Shown: in pieces, positions 1 to 7,707 of the stretch
Layout of the letters: every line of letters begins with the position of its first letter
Position numbering within the stretch: the first letter of the stretch is position 1
DNA from: CAVWDI01 sp046259385
GTDB lineage: Bacteria > Chloroflexota > Anaerolineae > Anaerolineales > UBA4823
Direction of reading: 5' to 3'
Assembly: GCA_046259385.1 (NCBI GenBank)
Contig: JBJYWI010000114.1
Location: 1-20,696 of the forward strand
Length of the DNA stretch: 20,696 nt
Program-made: the position numbers and the translations under genes
Notes under the pieces: generated by a model
Seen by the model: the letters and a program-made list of their open reading frames with translations, nothing else
The model's database searches: none
What the model was told of the DNA's origin: nothing

Positions 1-220
1 TGATGAGCGTGCCTTTTGAATCTTTTACGTTTTTTTCTATACATTTAAGATAATCATCGGTGGGCATTTCTTGAAGGTTATAATTTTCAGGCAATATACC
101 GGTTTCAGTGGTTCGGCCTTTTGGTATCCATCCTCCATGATCAATTCCCAGTTTAATTGCGGCATCAAGGGCAGCCTGGTCGGCACTTGTTTGTCCACCT
201 GAGATGATTTTCTTAAGCAT
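1..220 (-). CDS. Putative molybdenum carrier / cpYpsA SLOG-family protein (3' end cut by window edge)
   Basis: The minus strand reads open from ATG at 220 to the window edge, giving 73 codons with no stop. The protein begins MLKKIISGGQTSADQAALDA, then has HGGWIPKGRTTETG. This Gly-rich SGGQTSADQAALDAA start followed by GGWIPKG is characteristic of the small proteins annotated as putative molybdenum carriers (cpYpsA, a circularly permuted branch of the SLOG nucleotide-binding superfamily). The biochemical role of the family is not firmly established, and the molybdenum label comes from context in some genomes. Only about the first half of a normal-length protein is present. It lies 12 bases after a TAA that closes the short reading frame following the truncated membrane ORF. 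The A/G-rich AAAGAAAG before the ATG could act as a weak ribosome site. Family call fairly good; function uncertain. Confidence 0.7.
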   Translation of the reverse strand, partial: MLKKIISGGQTSADQAALDAAIKLGIDHGGWIPKGRTTETGILPENYNLQEMPTDDYLKCIEKNVKDSKGTLI

Positions 221-298
221 CTTTCTTTTTCTTTAGGTTTTAATAAAATCAAGGAAAGCCTGGGGATTTTGTTGGAACTCAACAACTGCTTCCGGTTT

Positions 299-853
299 TC
301 ACAAGCAATTTACAACTCGAGTAAAAAACCATAAAGGCAAGGTAATTAGTATCCCGAAAATTGACAAAAACAAATCAACTCCTCGTTTCAGTAATGAATC
401 ACTCTCCGGAATACCAATAATTTGATTATGGGTCTTAAGCACTTCATTTTCAATGTCAATTGAAGGTGGAGAATTGTTCTCCCACAATTCCCCTTTGCTC
501 CAGGTGACAATCAAACAGCCCAAGAATGCACCGATGAATGCAGATGCCGAATAGACTCCCCATTCAATCAGGTTACTATATTGATTCTCTGCATAGAGAA
601 ATGAACCTGGAAGAGAATCAGCGATCAGCATGCAACTTATCATGCTAGCCAAAAAACCAAGCACAAAAGTAAAACGGTAACGCTTTATTTTACTTTCAAA
701 GAAAAACAACAATTTTTCTAAAAAGAAAGTCAAAATTGAACTGAATATTACCAAAAAGCACGCAATTAATATCAAGAGAATAAATATAGGTATAGATATA
801 AAATTCTGTCGGTCTGAAATTTTTTTACAACCACCAGAGAAAGACAGAATCAA
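299..853 (-). CDS. Membrane protein ending in a truncated bacterial sugar-transferase start; probable gene remnant
   Basis: This 184-residue ORF has hydrophobic segments near residues 19-46, 61-83, 98-118 and 159-182. The last part, LLKRGVDLFLSIFGILITLP preceded by IIGIPE, looks like the beginning of a polyprenyl-phosphate sugar transferase (PF02397), where a KR-FD-hydrophobic hairpin precedes the catalytic domain. Here the frame stops (TGA, 299-301) just after the helix, and no catalytic domain follows in any minus-strand frame of the gap. In frame after the TGA are 21 codons (KPEAVVEFQQNPQAFLDFIK then T and TAA) that do not look like a transferase. The start is a TTG at 853, two codons after a TAA, with no ribosome site; the next in-frame ATG is near residue 71. 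I infer an internal deletion or decay. Alternatively it is an intact membrane protein of unknown role. Base composition is AT-rich, like the flanks. Confidence 0.5.
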   Translation of the reverse strand: MILSFSGGCKKISDRQNFISIPIFILLILIACFLVIFSSILTFFLEKLLFFFESKIKRYRFTFVLGFLASMISCMLIADSLPGSFLYAENQYSNLIEWGVYSASAFIGAFLGCLIVTWSKGELWENNSPPSIDIENEVLKTHNQIIGIPESDSLLKRGVDLFLSIFGILITLPLWFFTRVVNCL

Positions 854-1001
854 AAATTACTTGTTAAGAAGACAATTTTCAACTGCAACCTTGCTTCAAT
901 TATTAATCCATTTTCAATAAAATTTCGTTCAAAAAATTATACCTTAGGCAAGTACAATCTGTATTGTTGAACCGTTTAATAATTTTATAGAATCTTCGCG
1001 G

Positions 1002-1010
1002 TGATATAAT
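1002..1010 (+). promoter_or_regulatory. Extended -10 promoter for the LCP gene
   Basis: TGATATAAT matches the extended -10 form TG-N-TATAAT exactly. No good -35 lies 17 bases upstream (TTGAAC at 967-972 is too far), as is allowed for extended -10 promoters. Transcription would start near 1016-1018, leaving too little leader for the TTG at 1029 but a normal one of about 57 bases for the ATG at 1074. Confidence 0.5.
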
Positions 1011-1073
1011 TTCGAAGTTTCCGTATTTTTGCGAGACAAATTTAGATTTTTTCCATTAGGACTTGAATTCAAT

Positions 1074-2261
1074 ATGGAGAAACCAGATCAAACCCTAAAA
1101 CGCCACAGATTGTTTTTCATTGTATTAGGCGGCTTTCTTATAATTGTTATCATTGGTGTTATTCTATACCCAAGAGCTCGCGCGACTTGGTCTGCGCCTC
1201 TGGGACCAGGTTTGGAATTGCCGACGAACACTCCATTAATTCCCACACAGACAGAATTATTGGATGTTAATCCAACTTCCAATCCAGAAATAGCATTTAC
1301 AGCAACTTCAAACGAACCAAGTGTAGAAAAAAGTACCCCTACCAATATTCCAACCAAAACAAGTGTCCCAACGCCAACGGAAGCGCCGCTATGCGGTGGA
1401 CCTCCTCTGATATACATTCTTGGAATAGGCATCGATACAAAAGATCTTTCTTATACTTACGGGCTTGCAGATGTTATCAGAATTGCCCGTGTAGATTTTG
1501 TAACACCCAAGGTGACAGTCCTTTCTATACCACGCGATCTTTGGGTTGAGATCCCGGAAATTGAAGACCATGGGATAACTCACGGCAAAATCAACCAGTC
1601 ATTTTTCTACGGCGGTCCGGGAATGAATTATTACAGCGGACCAGGAGCAGGACCAGGACTTGTTGCTAGAACAATTAATCAAAACTTGGATTTGAGAGCT
1701 GATCATTATGGAGCCCTCAACATGTATGTGTTTGAAGAAATCATCGATGCAGTTGGCGGTATCGACTTATACCTGCCTGAGGATGTAGACGGCACACCTC
1801 TTGACAAGCATACACGCGATATGGGATATTTTTACGCGGGTAACAATCACTTTAACGGTGAGCAGGCGGTTAAGTTTTCCCGAATTCGAAAACGATACAG
1901 CGATTACAAGCGGGCTGACAACCAGAACCTTGTAATATGCGCGCTAAGGGAAAAACTTTTGAGCCCTGATGTTCTTCCACGGATCCCCAAAATAATTTCC
2001 TCATTCCACGGCTCAGTGCTAACAGATTTGAGCCTGGAACAATTGGGACAACTGGCATGCTTATTACCTAAAGTGGAGAGTGAGAACCTGATATTCTCCA
2101 GTTTGCCCATAGATATCCTTGAAAGTGGTTATATATACAGCCCGCAAATGAAGAATAAAACGTATGCTACCACTGCGGATATGGAAGTCCTTCGAAGTTA
2201 TATTGACAAATTCAAATCAGGCGAATGGCCGGAGAAACAGGAACAAACAACCTGCCCGTGA
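1074..2261 (+). CDS. LCP (LytR-CpsA-Psr) family cell-envelope attachment protein
   Basis: LCP proteins transfer glycopolymers from polyprenyl pyrophosphate carriers to peptidoglycan or other envelope acceptors outside the membrane. From ATG 1074 the protein is 395 residues: a basic cytoplasmic tail, one membrane helix (about 13-32), a Thr/Pro-rich linker (about 48-106), then the LCP domain (about 112-300). Recognisable blocks are YILGIGIDT, LADVIRI, LSIPRDLWVEIP, DHYGALNMYVFEEIIDAVGG, and GEQAVKFSRIRKRYSDYKR followed by ADNQ. The Arg in SIPRD and the Arg cluster in the last block are the pyrophosphate-binding residues known in the family. An in-frame TTG at 1029 would add 15 residues, but the promoter position and AGGA at 1058-1061 favour the ATG. 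The final C-terminal 95 residues are outside the core domain. The 3' end overlaps rsmA. Which polymer is attached cannot be told; the nearby sugar-transferase remnant and glycosyltransferase are consistent with envelope glycan work. Confidence 0.88.
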   Translation: MEKPDQTLKRHRLFFIVLGGFLIIVIIGVILYPRARATWSAPLGPGLELPTNTPLIPTQTELLDVNPTSNPEIAFTATSNEPSVEKSTPTNIPTKTSVPTPTEAPLCGGPPLIYILGIGIDTKDLSYTYGLADVIRIARVDFVTPKVTVLSIPRDLWVEIPEIEDHGITHGKINQSFFYGGPGMNYYSGPGAGPGLVARTINQNLDLRADHYGALNMYVFEEIIDAVGGIDLYLPEDVDGTPLDKHTRDMGYFYAGNNHFNGEQAVKFSRIRKRYSDYKRADNQNLVICALREKLLSPDVLPRIPKIISSFHGSVLTDLSLEQLGQLACLLPKVESENLIFSSLPIDILESGYIYSPQMKNKTYATTADMEVLRSYIDKFKSGEWPEKQEQTTCP

Positions 2262-3106
2262 GTAGTTCCAGTGCAAGCCTGCTCAAGATTATCAAATCAT
2301 ATGGTGTAAGACTAGATAATCGATTAGGACAAAATTTTCTGATCGATGAGTCCTATATAAACAAAATCGTTGACGCATCATCAATCAAGCATAATGAAAC
2401 AATCCTTGAAATTGGAGCAGGGCTTGGTAACCTGACTTTAAAAATTGCCGAATACGCCCACAGAGTTGTAGCAGTTGAAATAGATAAACGATTTATTCCA
2501 ATAATCCAGCAAGCAATCTCTAAATTTAATAATATAGAATTAATACAAGGAGATATACTTGAACTGGATCTTGGGGAATTAATACTGGGAGAATATAAAG
2601 TAATTGCAAATATACCTTACTATATCTCTTCAGCTGTAATCCGCTTATTGATTGAATCCAAATATGCACCTGGGATAATGGTTCTCACACTTCAACAGGA
2701 AGTTGCTGAGAGGATATGTGAGAAACCGGGGAGTTTTAGCCTTTTAGCTTTAAGTGTTCAGATATTCGGCAGTCCAGAGATTGAATTTCTTATTCCAGCA
2801 GAAGCATTTTACCCAGAACCTGAAGTTGATTCAGCAGTGATCAGTATAGACAAACATGTCACCCCCATTGTGCACCAAGATCTCCTGCCCCTATTATTTC
2901 GACTGGCGAAAGCAGGATTCAGCCAAAGAAGAAAAACCCTTCGAAATTCAATTGCTGGTGGAATGCGCTGGAGTACCGGATTGACAAAGAAATTATTAAT
3001 CAGTGCTGATATTGAGCCATCGAGGAGGGCGGAAACCTTGAGTATCGATGAGTGGGCGAGGTTATCAAAAGTAATTAAAGATTCTATGGATATTCCAAGG
3101 AATTAA
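2225..3106 (+). CDS. rsmA: 16S rRNA (adenine(1518)-N(6)/adenine(1519)-N(6))-dimethyltransferase RsmA/KsgA
   Basis: This enzyme dimethylates the two adjacent adenines in the 3'-terminal hairpin of 16S rRNA, using S-adenosylmethionine, late in small-subunit assembly. The 293-residue protein shows the full set of family motifs: LGQNFLID (34-41), SAM motif I LEIGAGLGNLT (61-71), VVAVEID (81-87), QGDIL, the catalytic NIPYY (129-133), FYPEPEVDSAVI (195-206) and AGFSQRRKTLRNSI (230-243). Length is normal. The ATG at 2225 lies 37 bases inside the LCP gene. A GTG at 2258 overlaps the LCP stop as GTGA, gives a 282-residue protein with a normal N-terminus, and would suit translational coupling, so the start is uncertain. 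It ends 4 bases from the convergent glycosyltransferase gene. Confidence 0.95.
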   Translation: MAGETGTNNLPVSSSSASLLKIIKSYGVRLDNRLGQNFLIDESYINKIVDASSIKHNETILEIGAGLGNLTLKIAEYAHRVVAVEIDKRFIPIIQQAISKFNNIELIQGDILELDLGELILGEYKVIANIPYYISSAVIRLLIESKYAPGIMVLTLQQEVAERICEKPGSFSLLALSVQIFGSPEIEFLIPAEAFYPEPEVDSAVISIDKHVTPIVHQDLLPLLFRLAKAGFSQRRKTLRNSIAGGMRWSTGLTKKLLISADIEPSRRAETLSIDEWARLSKVIKDSMDIPRN

Positions 3107-3110
3107 TTCT

Positions 3111-3839
3111 TCAATCCACCCTTATCAAGTCCCTGTATTCCCAGCGCATCCTCCATACTCGATACGCGGCTTCAAGCTGGATGCGAAGCGACATCTTCGA
3201 TCGCCCGCTTTCTCTATTGGGAAAATAAAATGGGCACTCTACAAATGAAAAATTTAATAAGTTGGCAACGTAAGTCAATTCTATCAAGAATGCATAACCA
3301 TTCGATCGAATTCGATTTAACGGCATCTTACGCAAAACCTCACTCCTCCAGACTCGAAACCCCCCGGTCACATCCCGTACAGGTAAATTAAGAATTGTAC
3401 GGGCATAAAAATTTCCAAAGGCGGATAAACTCTTGCGCCAGAATGGCCAATTCTTATCTACGCTCCCTCCTGCTATGTATCTGGAACCCAATGCGACATC
3501 CGCATGGTCTAATGATTCATACAATTCAACCAGTAACTCTGGTGGATGTGATAAATCAGCGTCAATTTGAGCAATCGCATGAGCACCACTTAACAACGCT
3601 TTTTTTATTCCTTCAATATATGCGCTCCCCAAACCAAATTTTCCAGTTCGATGGATCACTGAAATGGATTCTGGAATTTTTTCCCTTAATTTTTCAGCAA
3701 TCTGACCTGTGCCATCTGGGCTGTTATCATCAACAATGAGCAGGTGTATACCATCAACTGGTAAAGCAAGAATTTGATTAGCAAGTGAAGGTATATTCTG
3801 CGCTTCGTTGTATGTAGGTGTAATTACGAAGAGATTCAA
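3111..3839 (-). CDS. Polyprenyl-phosphate glycosyltransferase, DPM1-like GT2 family
   Basis: The 242-residue protein resembles dolichyl/polyprenyl-phosphate mannose (or glucose) synthase, which moves a sugar from a nucleotide donor to a polyprenyl phosphate on the cytoplasmic face. Motifs in order: VITPTYNEAQNI at the N-terminus, LLIVDDNSPDGTG (33-45), GKFGLGSAYIEGI (66-78), the metal-binding DAD in QIDADLSHPPE (91-101), GSRY (118-121), RDVTGGFRVWR (155-165), and FPNRESGRSKMS (206-217). There is no C-terminal membrane domain, so it is the short soluble type. The start is TTG at 3839, which puts the GT2 opening strand at the N-terminus exactly as in the family; no upstream ATG fits. It is convergent with rsmA and divergent from the ABC importer. 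The exact sugar cannot be read from sequence. Confidence 0.88.
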   Translation of the reverse strand: MNLFVITPTYNEAQNIPSLANQILALPVDGIHLLIVDDNSPDGTGQIAEKLREKIPESISVIHRTGKFGLGSAYIEGIKKALLSGAHAIAQIDADLSHPPELLVELYESLDHADVALGSRYIAGGSVDKNWPFWRKSLSAFGNFYARTILNLPVRDVTGGFRVWRSEVLRKMPLNRIRSNGYAFLIELTYVANLLNFSFVECPFYFPNRESGRSKMSLRIQLEAAYRVWRMRWEYRDLIRVD

Positions 3840-3926
3840 CTGTATTAGCCGTATTGGTATTTTGATTCACTATTCAGTTGGATAATTCACAGGATTTTAA
3901 CACAACCAATATATTCAAAACAGGCG

Positions 3927-3935
3927 TGCTATAAT
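3927..3935 (+). promoter_or_regulatory. Extended -10 promoter for the ABC importer operon
   Basis: TGCTATAAT is an exact TG-N-TATAAT extended -10 element in the divergent gap between the glycosyltransferase and binding-protein genes. No clear -35 is seen. Predicted start near 3942 gives a leader of about 43 bases to the ATG at 3985, with GGAG at 3972-3975 as ribosome site. Confidence 0.5.
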
Positions 3936-3984
3936 CTCACTCGGTAAAATAAGCATTAATGTTCTCTGATTGGAGAATAATATT

Positions 3985-4962
3985 ATGAGCACATATAAAT
4001 ATTTCTTGCTCATTCCTATGATCATGATTGCGACTATCTTATTATTAGCTGCATGTGATCAATTTGAAACAGTTCTGGATCAAACAAGTGAGCCCCCAAC
4101 AATAAGAATGGCTGTATTGCCTATTCTTGAAACCTTACCAATGTATGTCGCTCAAGATGAGGAATTATTTGAACAATACGGAGTGATCGTTGAATTTGTA
4201 CCGGTAGCATCAGCCCCTGAAAGAGATCAGGTTATCTCTGGAGAAGGAGCCGATGGAATGATTAACGAAGCTTTATCTACCATGTTTTATAACCAGGATG
4301 ACACACAGGTACAGATTGTCCGCTATTCAAGAACTGCGACTCCGGAGGAAGCTTTATTTCGCATCCTTGCTTCTGGAAAAAATGAAATTAATAGAGTAGA
4401 CGATTTAAAGGGTGCAAAAATTGGAATTTCTGAAGGCACTGTTATCGAATATTTAACCGACCGGCTTCTTGAAGCGCAGGGATTCACCGAATCAGAGATA
4501 AACACAGTTGCTGTCCCAAAAATTTCTGACCGGATGGCGCTTCTTGAAAGCGGCGAATTGGATGCCGGAATGCTTCCAGAACCACTTTCCTCACTGGCGG
4601 TAATGGCAGGATCAAAAATTATTCTGGATGATACTTCCAACCCCGAGATCAGTTTCAGCACAATTTCTTTTCGTAAGGAATATATTGATAATCATCCCAA
4701 AGCAGTTCGGGGGTTTCTGGCTGCACTAGAAAAGGCAACACAGATGATTAATGAAAATCCGGAGCAGTGGGTTTCGCTGTTAGGTGAATACAAGATTGTT
4801 CCCCCACAATTATTGGAGGACTTTGAAATTCCTTTGTTTGTGACCGCTGGAGTACCTACACAGGCTCAATGGGAAGATGTTTTAAATTGGGCTATAAAAA
4901 AAGGTTACCTCAACAGTGATGTATCTTATAAAGAATCAGTCCTTTCGGATTACCTCCCGTAG
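3985..4962 (+). CDS. ABC importer substrate-binding lipoprotein, NMT1/THI5-SsuA type
   Basis: From ATG 3985 (GGAG nine bases upstream) the protein is 325 residues. It has a lipoprotein signal ending LLLAAC, with Cys24 as the lipidated residue, then a periplasmic-binding fold. The opening IRMAVLPILETLPMYVAQDE, with EQYGVIVEFVPV next, is the usual first strand and helix of the NMT1/SsuA/TauA group. DDLKGAKIGISEGTV and LESGELDAGMLPEP are typical of the ligand-domain linkers, and RKEYIDNHPKAVRGFLAAL follows near the C-terminus. These proteins bind compounds such as sulfonates, taurine, nitrate or thiamine precursors; the ligand here cannot be assigned. A TTG at 3970 would add five residues and would place GGAG inside the coding region, so it is rejected. 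The ATPase and permease genes follow on the same strand. Confidence 0.87.
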   Translation: MSTYKYFLLIPMIMIATILLLAACDQFETVLDQTSEPPTIRMAVLPILETLPMYVAQDEELFEQYGVIVEFVPVASAPERDQVISGEGADGMINEALSTMFYNQDDTQVQIVRYSRTATPEEALFRILASGKNEINRVDDLKGAKIGISEGTVIEYLTDRLLEAQGFTESEINTVAVPKISDRMALLESGELDAGMLPEPLSSLAVMAGSKIILDDTSNPEISFSTISFRKEYIDNHPKAVRGFLAALEKATQMINENPEQWVSLLGEYKIVPPQLLEDFEIPLFVTAGVPTQAQWEDVLNWAIKKGYLNSDVSYKESVLSDYLP

Positions 4963-5041
4963 AAATTGTGTTAATTCCCAATTTCCATAAAAGCCTTAAT
5001 TTATAGCGACGAAAAAGTTGAATTGAACCGGTTTTGTTTGA

Positions 5042-5812
5042 ATGATACAGCTTGAAAAGCTTTCCTTCCAGTATCCTCAGGGAACGGTTGTATTTAAGGA
5101 CTTTAACCTAAAGATTGATCTGCACTCATCCTGGGCTGTATTAGGCCCATCTGGTTGTGGAAAAACAACATTGCTGTACCTTATCTCAGGCTTGCAACGC
5201 CCATCTTCAGGAAAAGTCATCATTAATGGTACGGTGTTAACCCACCCCAGACCTCAGACCGGTTTGATATTACAGGACTACGGCTTGCTACCATGGTCAA
5301 CTGTACGCCAGAATGTTGAACTTGGTTTGCAAATCCGGAGATTTTACGGTCCGGATGGAAAACACGCACCAGATAAAAATATTCCAATGGAGAATGTTGA
5401 TCACTGGTTAAGCAGGCTGGGACTGGATTCAATTCAGGATAATATCCCACAGAATATTTCCGGCGGTCAGAGACAGAGAACAGCAATAGCGAGAACACTT
5501 GTTCTTGAACCTGACATCCTTTTAATGGATGAGCCTTTTGCTTCATTAGATGCTCCTACCAGAAATGGACTTCAAAAACTTACAAAAGAGCTTTGGAATG
5601 AACAAGCATTAACCTTAATCCTTGTCACCCATTCAATTGAAGAAGCGGTTTTGATGGGTCAGTATATCCTCCTGCTGAGTAATCCGCCTACTTCCGAACC
5701 CTTAATAATAAACAATTTCGAATCAACCATAGTGGACTATCAGGACACAGACGAATACCAAAACCGGGTTCGCCAGCTAAGAAATATGATGGAAGAGTAT
5801 GAAAAAAAGTGA
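5042..5812 (+). CDS. ABC transporter ATP-binding protein, SsuB/TauB-like
   Basis: This cytoplasmic ATPase (256 residues) powers the importer encoded by its neighbours. Motifs: Walker A GPSGCGKTT (35-43), Q-loop LQDYGLLPW (77-85) of the form usual in SsuB/TauB/NrtD proteins, signature NISGGQRQR (138-146), Walker B ILLMDEPFASLD (159-170) with the catalytic Glu164, and H-loop VTHSIEEA with His197. All catalytic residues are present. An insert of about 15 residues, rich in charged residues, lies between the Q-loop and the signature (about 98-118). The gene follows the binding-protein gene by 79 bases and overlaps the permease gene by 14 bases, so translation is probably coupled. Confidence 0.93.
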   Translation: MIQLEKLSFQYPQGTVVFKDFNLKIDLHSSWAVLGPSGCGKTTLLYLISGLQRPSSGKVIINGTVLTHPRPQTGLILQDYGLLPWSTVRQNVELGLQIRRFYGPDGKHAPDKNIPMENVDHWLSRLGLDSIQDNIPQNISGGQRQRTAIARTLVLEPDILLMDEPFASLDAPTRNGLQKLTKELWNEQALTLILVTHSIEEAVLMGQYILLLSNPPTSEPLIINNFESTIVDYQDTDEYQNRVRQLRNMMEEYEKK

Positions 5813-6542
5813 TCTGATATACGCAATCCTGGTTCTGCTACTCACCTGGCAGCTAGCTGCATTCATAATTAACAGACCAATTCTCCCTTATCCATCTGAA
5901 GTAATTCGGGCACTTATCGATGAAACATTCAATGGAGAATTAACTGGTCATTTTCTCGCCAGTTTTTACCGTGTAATTGTAAGTACTCTGGTTGCTATTT
6001 TGACTGCCGCCCCCATCGGAATAATTCTAGGTCAGTCCAGAAGGTTGAACAGGCGCTTAACTCCGATCGTGTATATACTATACCCAGTCCCAAAAGTAGT
6101 TTTTGTCCCAATCGTTTTGTTATTCTTCGGAATTGGAAATTTTCCAAAAATCGTGATTATCTATATTATCCTTTTCTTCCAAATTTTAGTTCTCGTTAGG
6201 GATCAAGCAGCGAACATTCACCCAGAGCTAATCCAAAGCGTCCGCAGTCTGGGCGCAGGTAGACGAGCGCTATTTAAATTTGTATACTATCCAGCAAGCC
6301 TGCCAGCGATATTGACAGCTCTACGCCAATCTGTCGGTACCGCTGTCGCAGTTTTATATATAGCGGAATTGTTTGCGACAACAAAGGGGTTAGGGTACTA
6401 CATATACTTCAACGGCAGTACATTGTTCGATTTCCCGGCAATGTATGCTGGAATTGTTGTCCTAAGCATCATGGGACTCGGGCTCTACTTTTCTGTAGAC
6501 TGGTTTGAAAAACGGTATTATTCCTGGAAATTTATTCGCTGA
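5799..6542 (+). CDS. ABC transporter permease, SsuC/TauC-like (BPD_transp_1)
   Basis: The 247-residue protein has about six membrane helices: residues 5-23, 52-79, 88-108, 112-132, 175-200 and 215-236. The cytoplasmic EAA loop that docks on the ATPase is visible as SLGAGRRALFKFVYYPASLP (about 150-169). The family fits SsuC/TauC/NrtB-type importers for small organic or inorganic anions and pyrimidine precursors. It starts inside the end of the ATPase gene and is the last gene of the importer; menA runs toward it from the other strand with only 19 bases between the stops. No second permease gene is present, so it should act as a homodimer. Ligand unknown. Confidence 0.9.
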   Translation: MKKSDLIYAILVLLLTWQLAAFIINRPILPYPSEVIRALIDETFNGELTGHFLASFYRVIVSTLVAILTAAPIGIILGQSRRLNRRLTPIVYILYPVPKVVFVPIVLLFFGIGNFPKIVIIYIILFFQILVLVRDQAANIHPELIQSVRSLGAGRRALFKFVYYPASLPAILTALRQSVGTAVAVLYIAELFATTKGLGYYIYFNGSTLFDFPAMYAGIVVLSIMGLGLYFSVDWFEKRYYSWKFIR

Positions 6543-6550
6543 CATCCTCT

Positions 6551-6585
6551 AAAAATACACTCTAGAGTGGGATAACAACTCCCAC
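6551..6585 (-). terminator. Possible terminator of menA (bidirectional gap)
   Basis: Read on the minus strand, GTGGGA-loop-TCCCAC (6580-6585 with 6567-6572) is followed by the perfect 12-base palindrome CACTCTAGAGTG (6558-6569) and then TATTTTT. Either hairpin overlaps the menA stop codon at 6562-6564. The plus strand has no T-run after it. Folding energy was not computed. Confidence 0.35.
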
Positions 6586-7464
6586 CGAAAACAATAAACT
6601 GAATACCAAAACTAACTGACCAGTTCCAGCCAGTGTCTTATTGAGGATTGGCCCGCTTTCGATCCACACAGAACGAATTAATGAGAATGCAAAAGGCAGA
6701 GCCAGCATAACCAGCACCACCCAGAGCGAAACAAATCCAAAATAAAGCATAATAAATGGAACCGAGAAAGCCAGGAGCAGGCAAATTAAATATTCATACC
6801 TTGTTCCAACAACTCCCAGCATAACTGCTAAAGTTTTTTTCCCAACAGCAGTGTCAGTTTTTATATCCCTCAGATTATTAACAACAAGAATGGCGGTGAT
6901 TAATAATCCCATGGGTATCGAAGCAATCATTATTGGAATGTTCAATTCCAATGCCTGAACAAAATATGTCCCACAAACTGCTACCGGACCGAAAAATATA
7001 AATACAGTGAGATCACCTAATCCATAATATCCCAATGGGATAGGGCCGCCCGTGTAAGCAATGGCAGCAATTATGGTCAGCAAACCAATCACCAGAACAA
7101 GCCAGCCTGCTCGAAGAAACAGGTATAGTCCTAAAATTCCTGCAATCCCAAATGATATCCACATGCCTGCCAGTACTTCCTTTGAAGATAAAAGGCCAGC
7201 CTGTGTCACACGAACTGGCCCCAATCTCTCAGTAATATCCGCCCCCTTGAAAAAGTCAAACACATCATTCGCCAAGTTGGCACCAATCTGCAATAATAGA
7301 GCAGTAAGCACCGCAGCAATCGCTGCCGTCAGAATAAATTCTCCATATTTATAAGCAAATGCAGATCCAACAATCACGGGAGAAACTGCTGCTGGGAGTG
7401 TTTTAGGTCGAGAAGCGAGTATCCAGGCATTAAATTTATTTCCTAAACCTTCCTGATAGCTCAC
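6562..7464 (-). CDS. menA: 1,4-dihydroxy-2-naphthoate polyprenyltransferase MenA
   Basis: MenA is a UbiA-superfamily membrane enzyme that joins a polyprenyl chain to 1,4-dihydroxy-2-naphthoate, the step that makes demethylmenaquinone. The 300-residue protein opens with AWILASRPKTLPAAVSPVIV, the typical MenA start. It has the first Asp-rich motif NDVFDFFKGAD (66-76), then GPVRVTQAG (82-90), and the second Asp motif NNLRDIKTD (196-204) followed by GKKTLAV. About eight to nine hydrophobic helices span the rest. The start is GTG at 7464; no better in-frame start exists upstream. It stands alone, convergent with the ABC importer and divergent from the S41 protease gene. Its presence is strong evidence that the organism makes menaquinone, which fits the membrane redox complexes encoded further right. 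Confidence 0.93.
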   Translation of the reverse strand: MSYQEGLGNKFNAWILASRPKTLPAAVSPVIVGSAFAYKYGEFILTAAIAAVLTALLLQIGANLANDVFDFFKGADITERLGPVRVTQAGLLSSKEVLAGMWISFGIAGILGLYLFLRAGWLVLVIGLLTIIAAIAYTGGPIPLGYYGLGDLTVFIFFGPVAVCGTYFVQALELNIPIMIASIPMGLLITAILVVNNLRDIKTDTAVGKKTLAVMLGVVGTRYEYLICLLLAFSVPFIMLYFGFVSLWVVLVMLALPFAFSLIRSVWIESGPILNKTLAGTGQLVLVFSLLFSVGVVIPL

Positions 7465-7707
7465 CTCTTTTTCTGGAATATCTTTTATAATCAGCCATCC
7501 ATTCCGTGAAATATGAAAAGCTCACAAATCCAAAGTATACCTAATTTTTACCTGAGTTTTTCCGAGGTTCAGAAATTTGAACCAGTATATTAAATGTATT
7601 TCTTTAGACAATTTATTTAATATCGTTTGGAAATAGTCTCTTAGATTATTTGGTTATGAAAACCTTCCGACAATTCAATCAATAGTGTCAAAAATTACTC
7701 AAGAATT

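Noticed and set aside
37..285. 82-codon minus-strand open frame
   Set aside because: It overlaps in another frame the molybdenum-carrier coding sequence (1-220), which has clear family motifs; the 82-residue protein has none.
1029..1073. TTG start adding 15 residues to the LCP protein
   Set aside because: It would lie only about 12 bases after the predicted transcript start, and the added residues precede the normal basic tail and anchor; ATG 1074 fits better.
3100..3109. Palindrome GAATTAATTC between the convergent rsmA and glycosyltransferase stops, considered as a terminator
   Set aside because: It is AT-only apart from its ends, has no loop room and no T-run, and is only 10 bases long.
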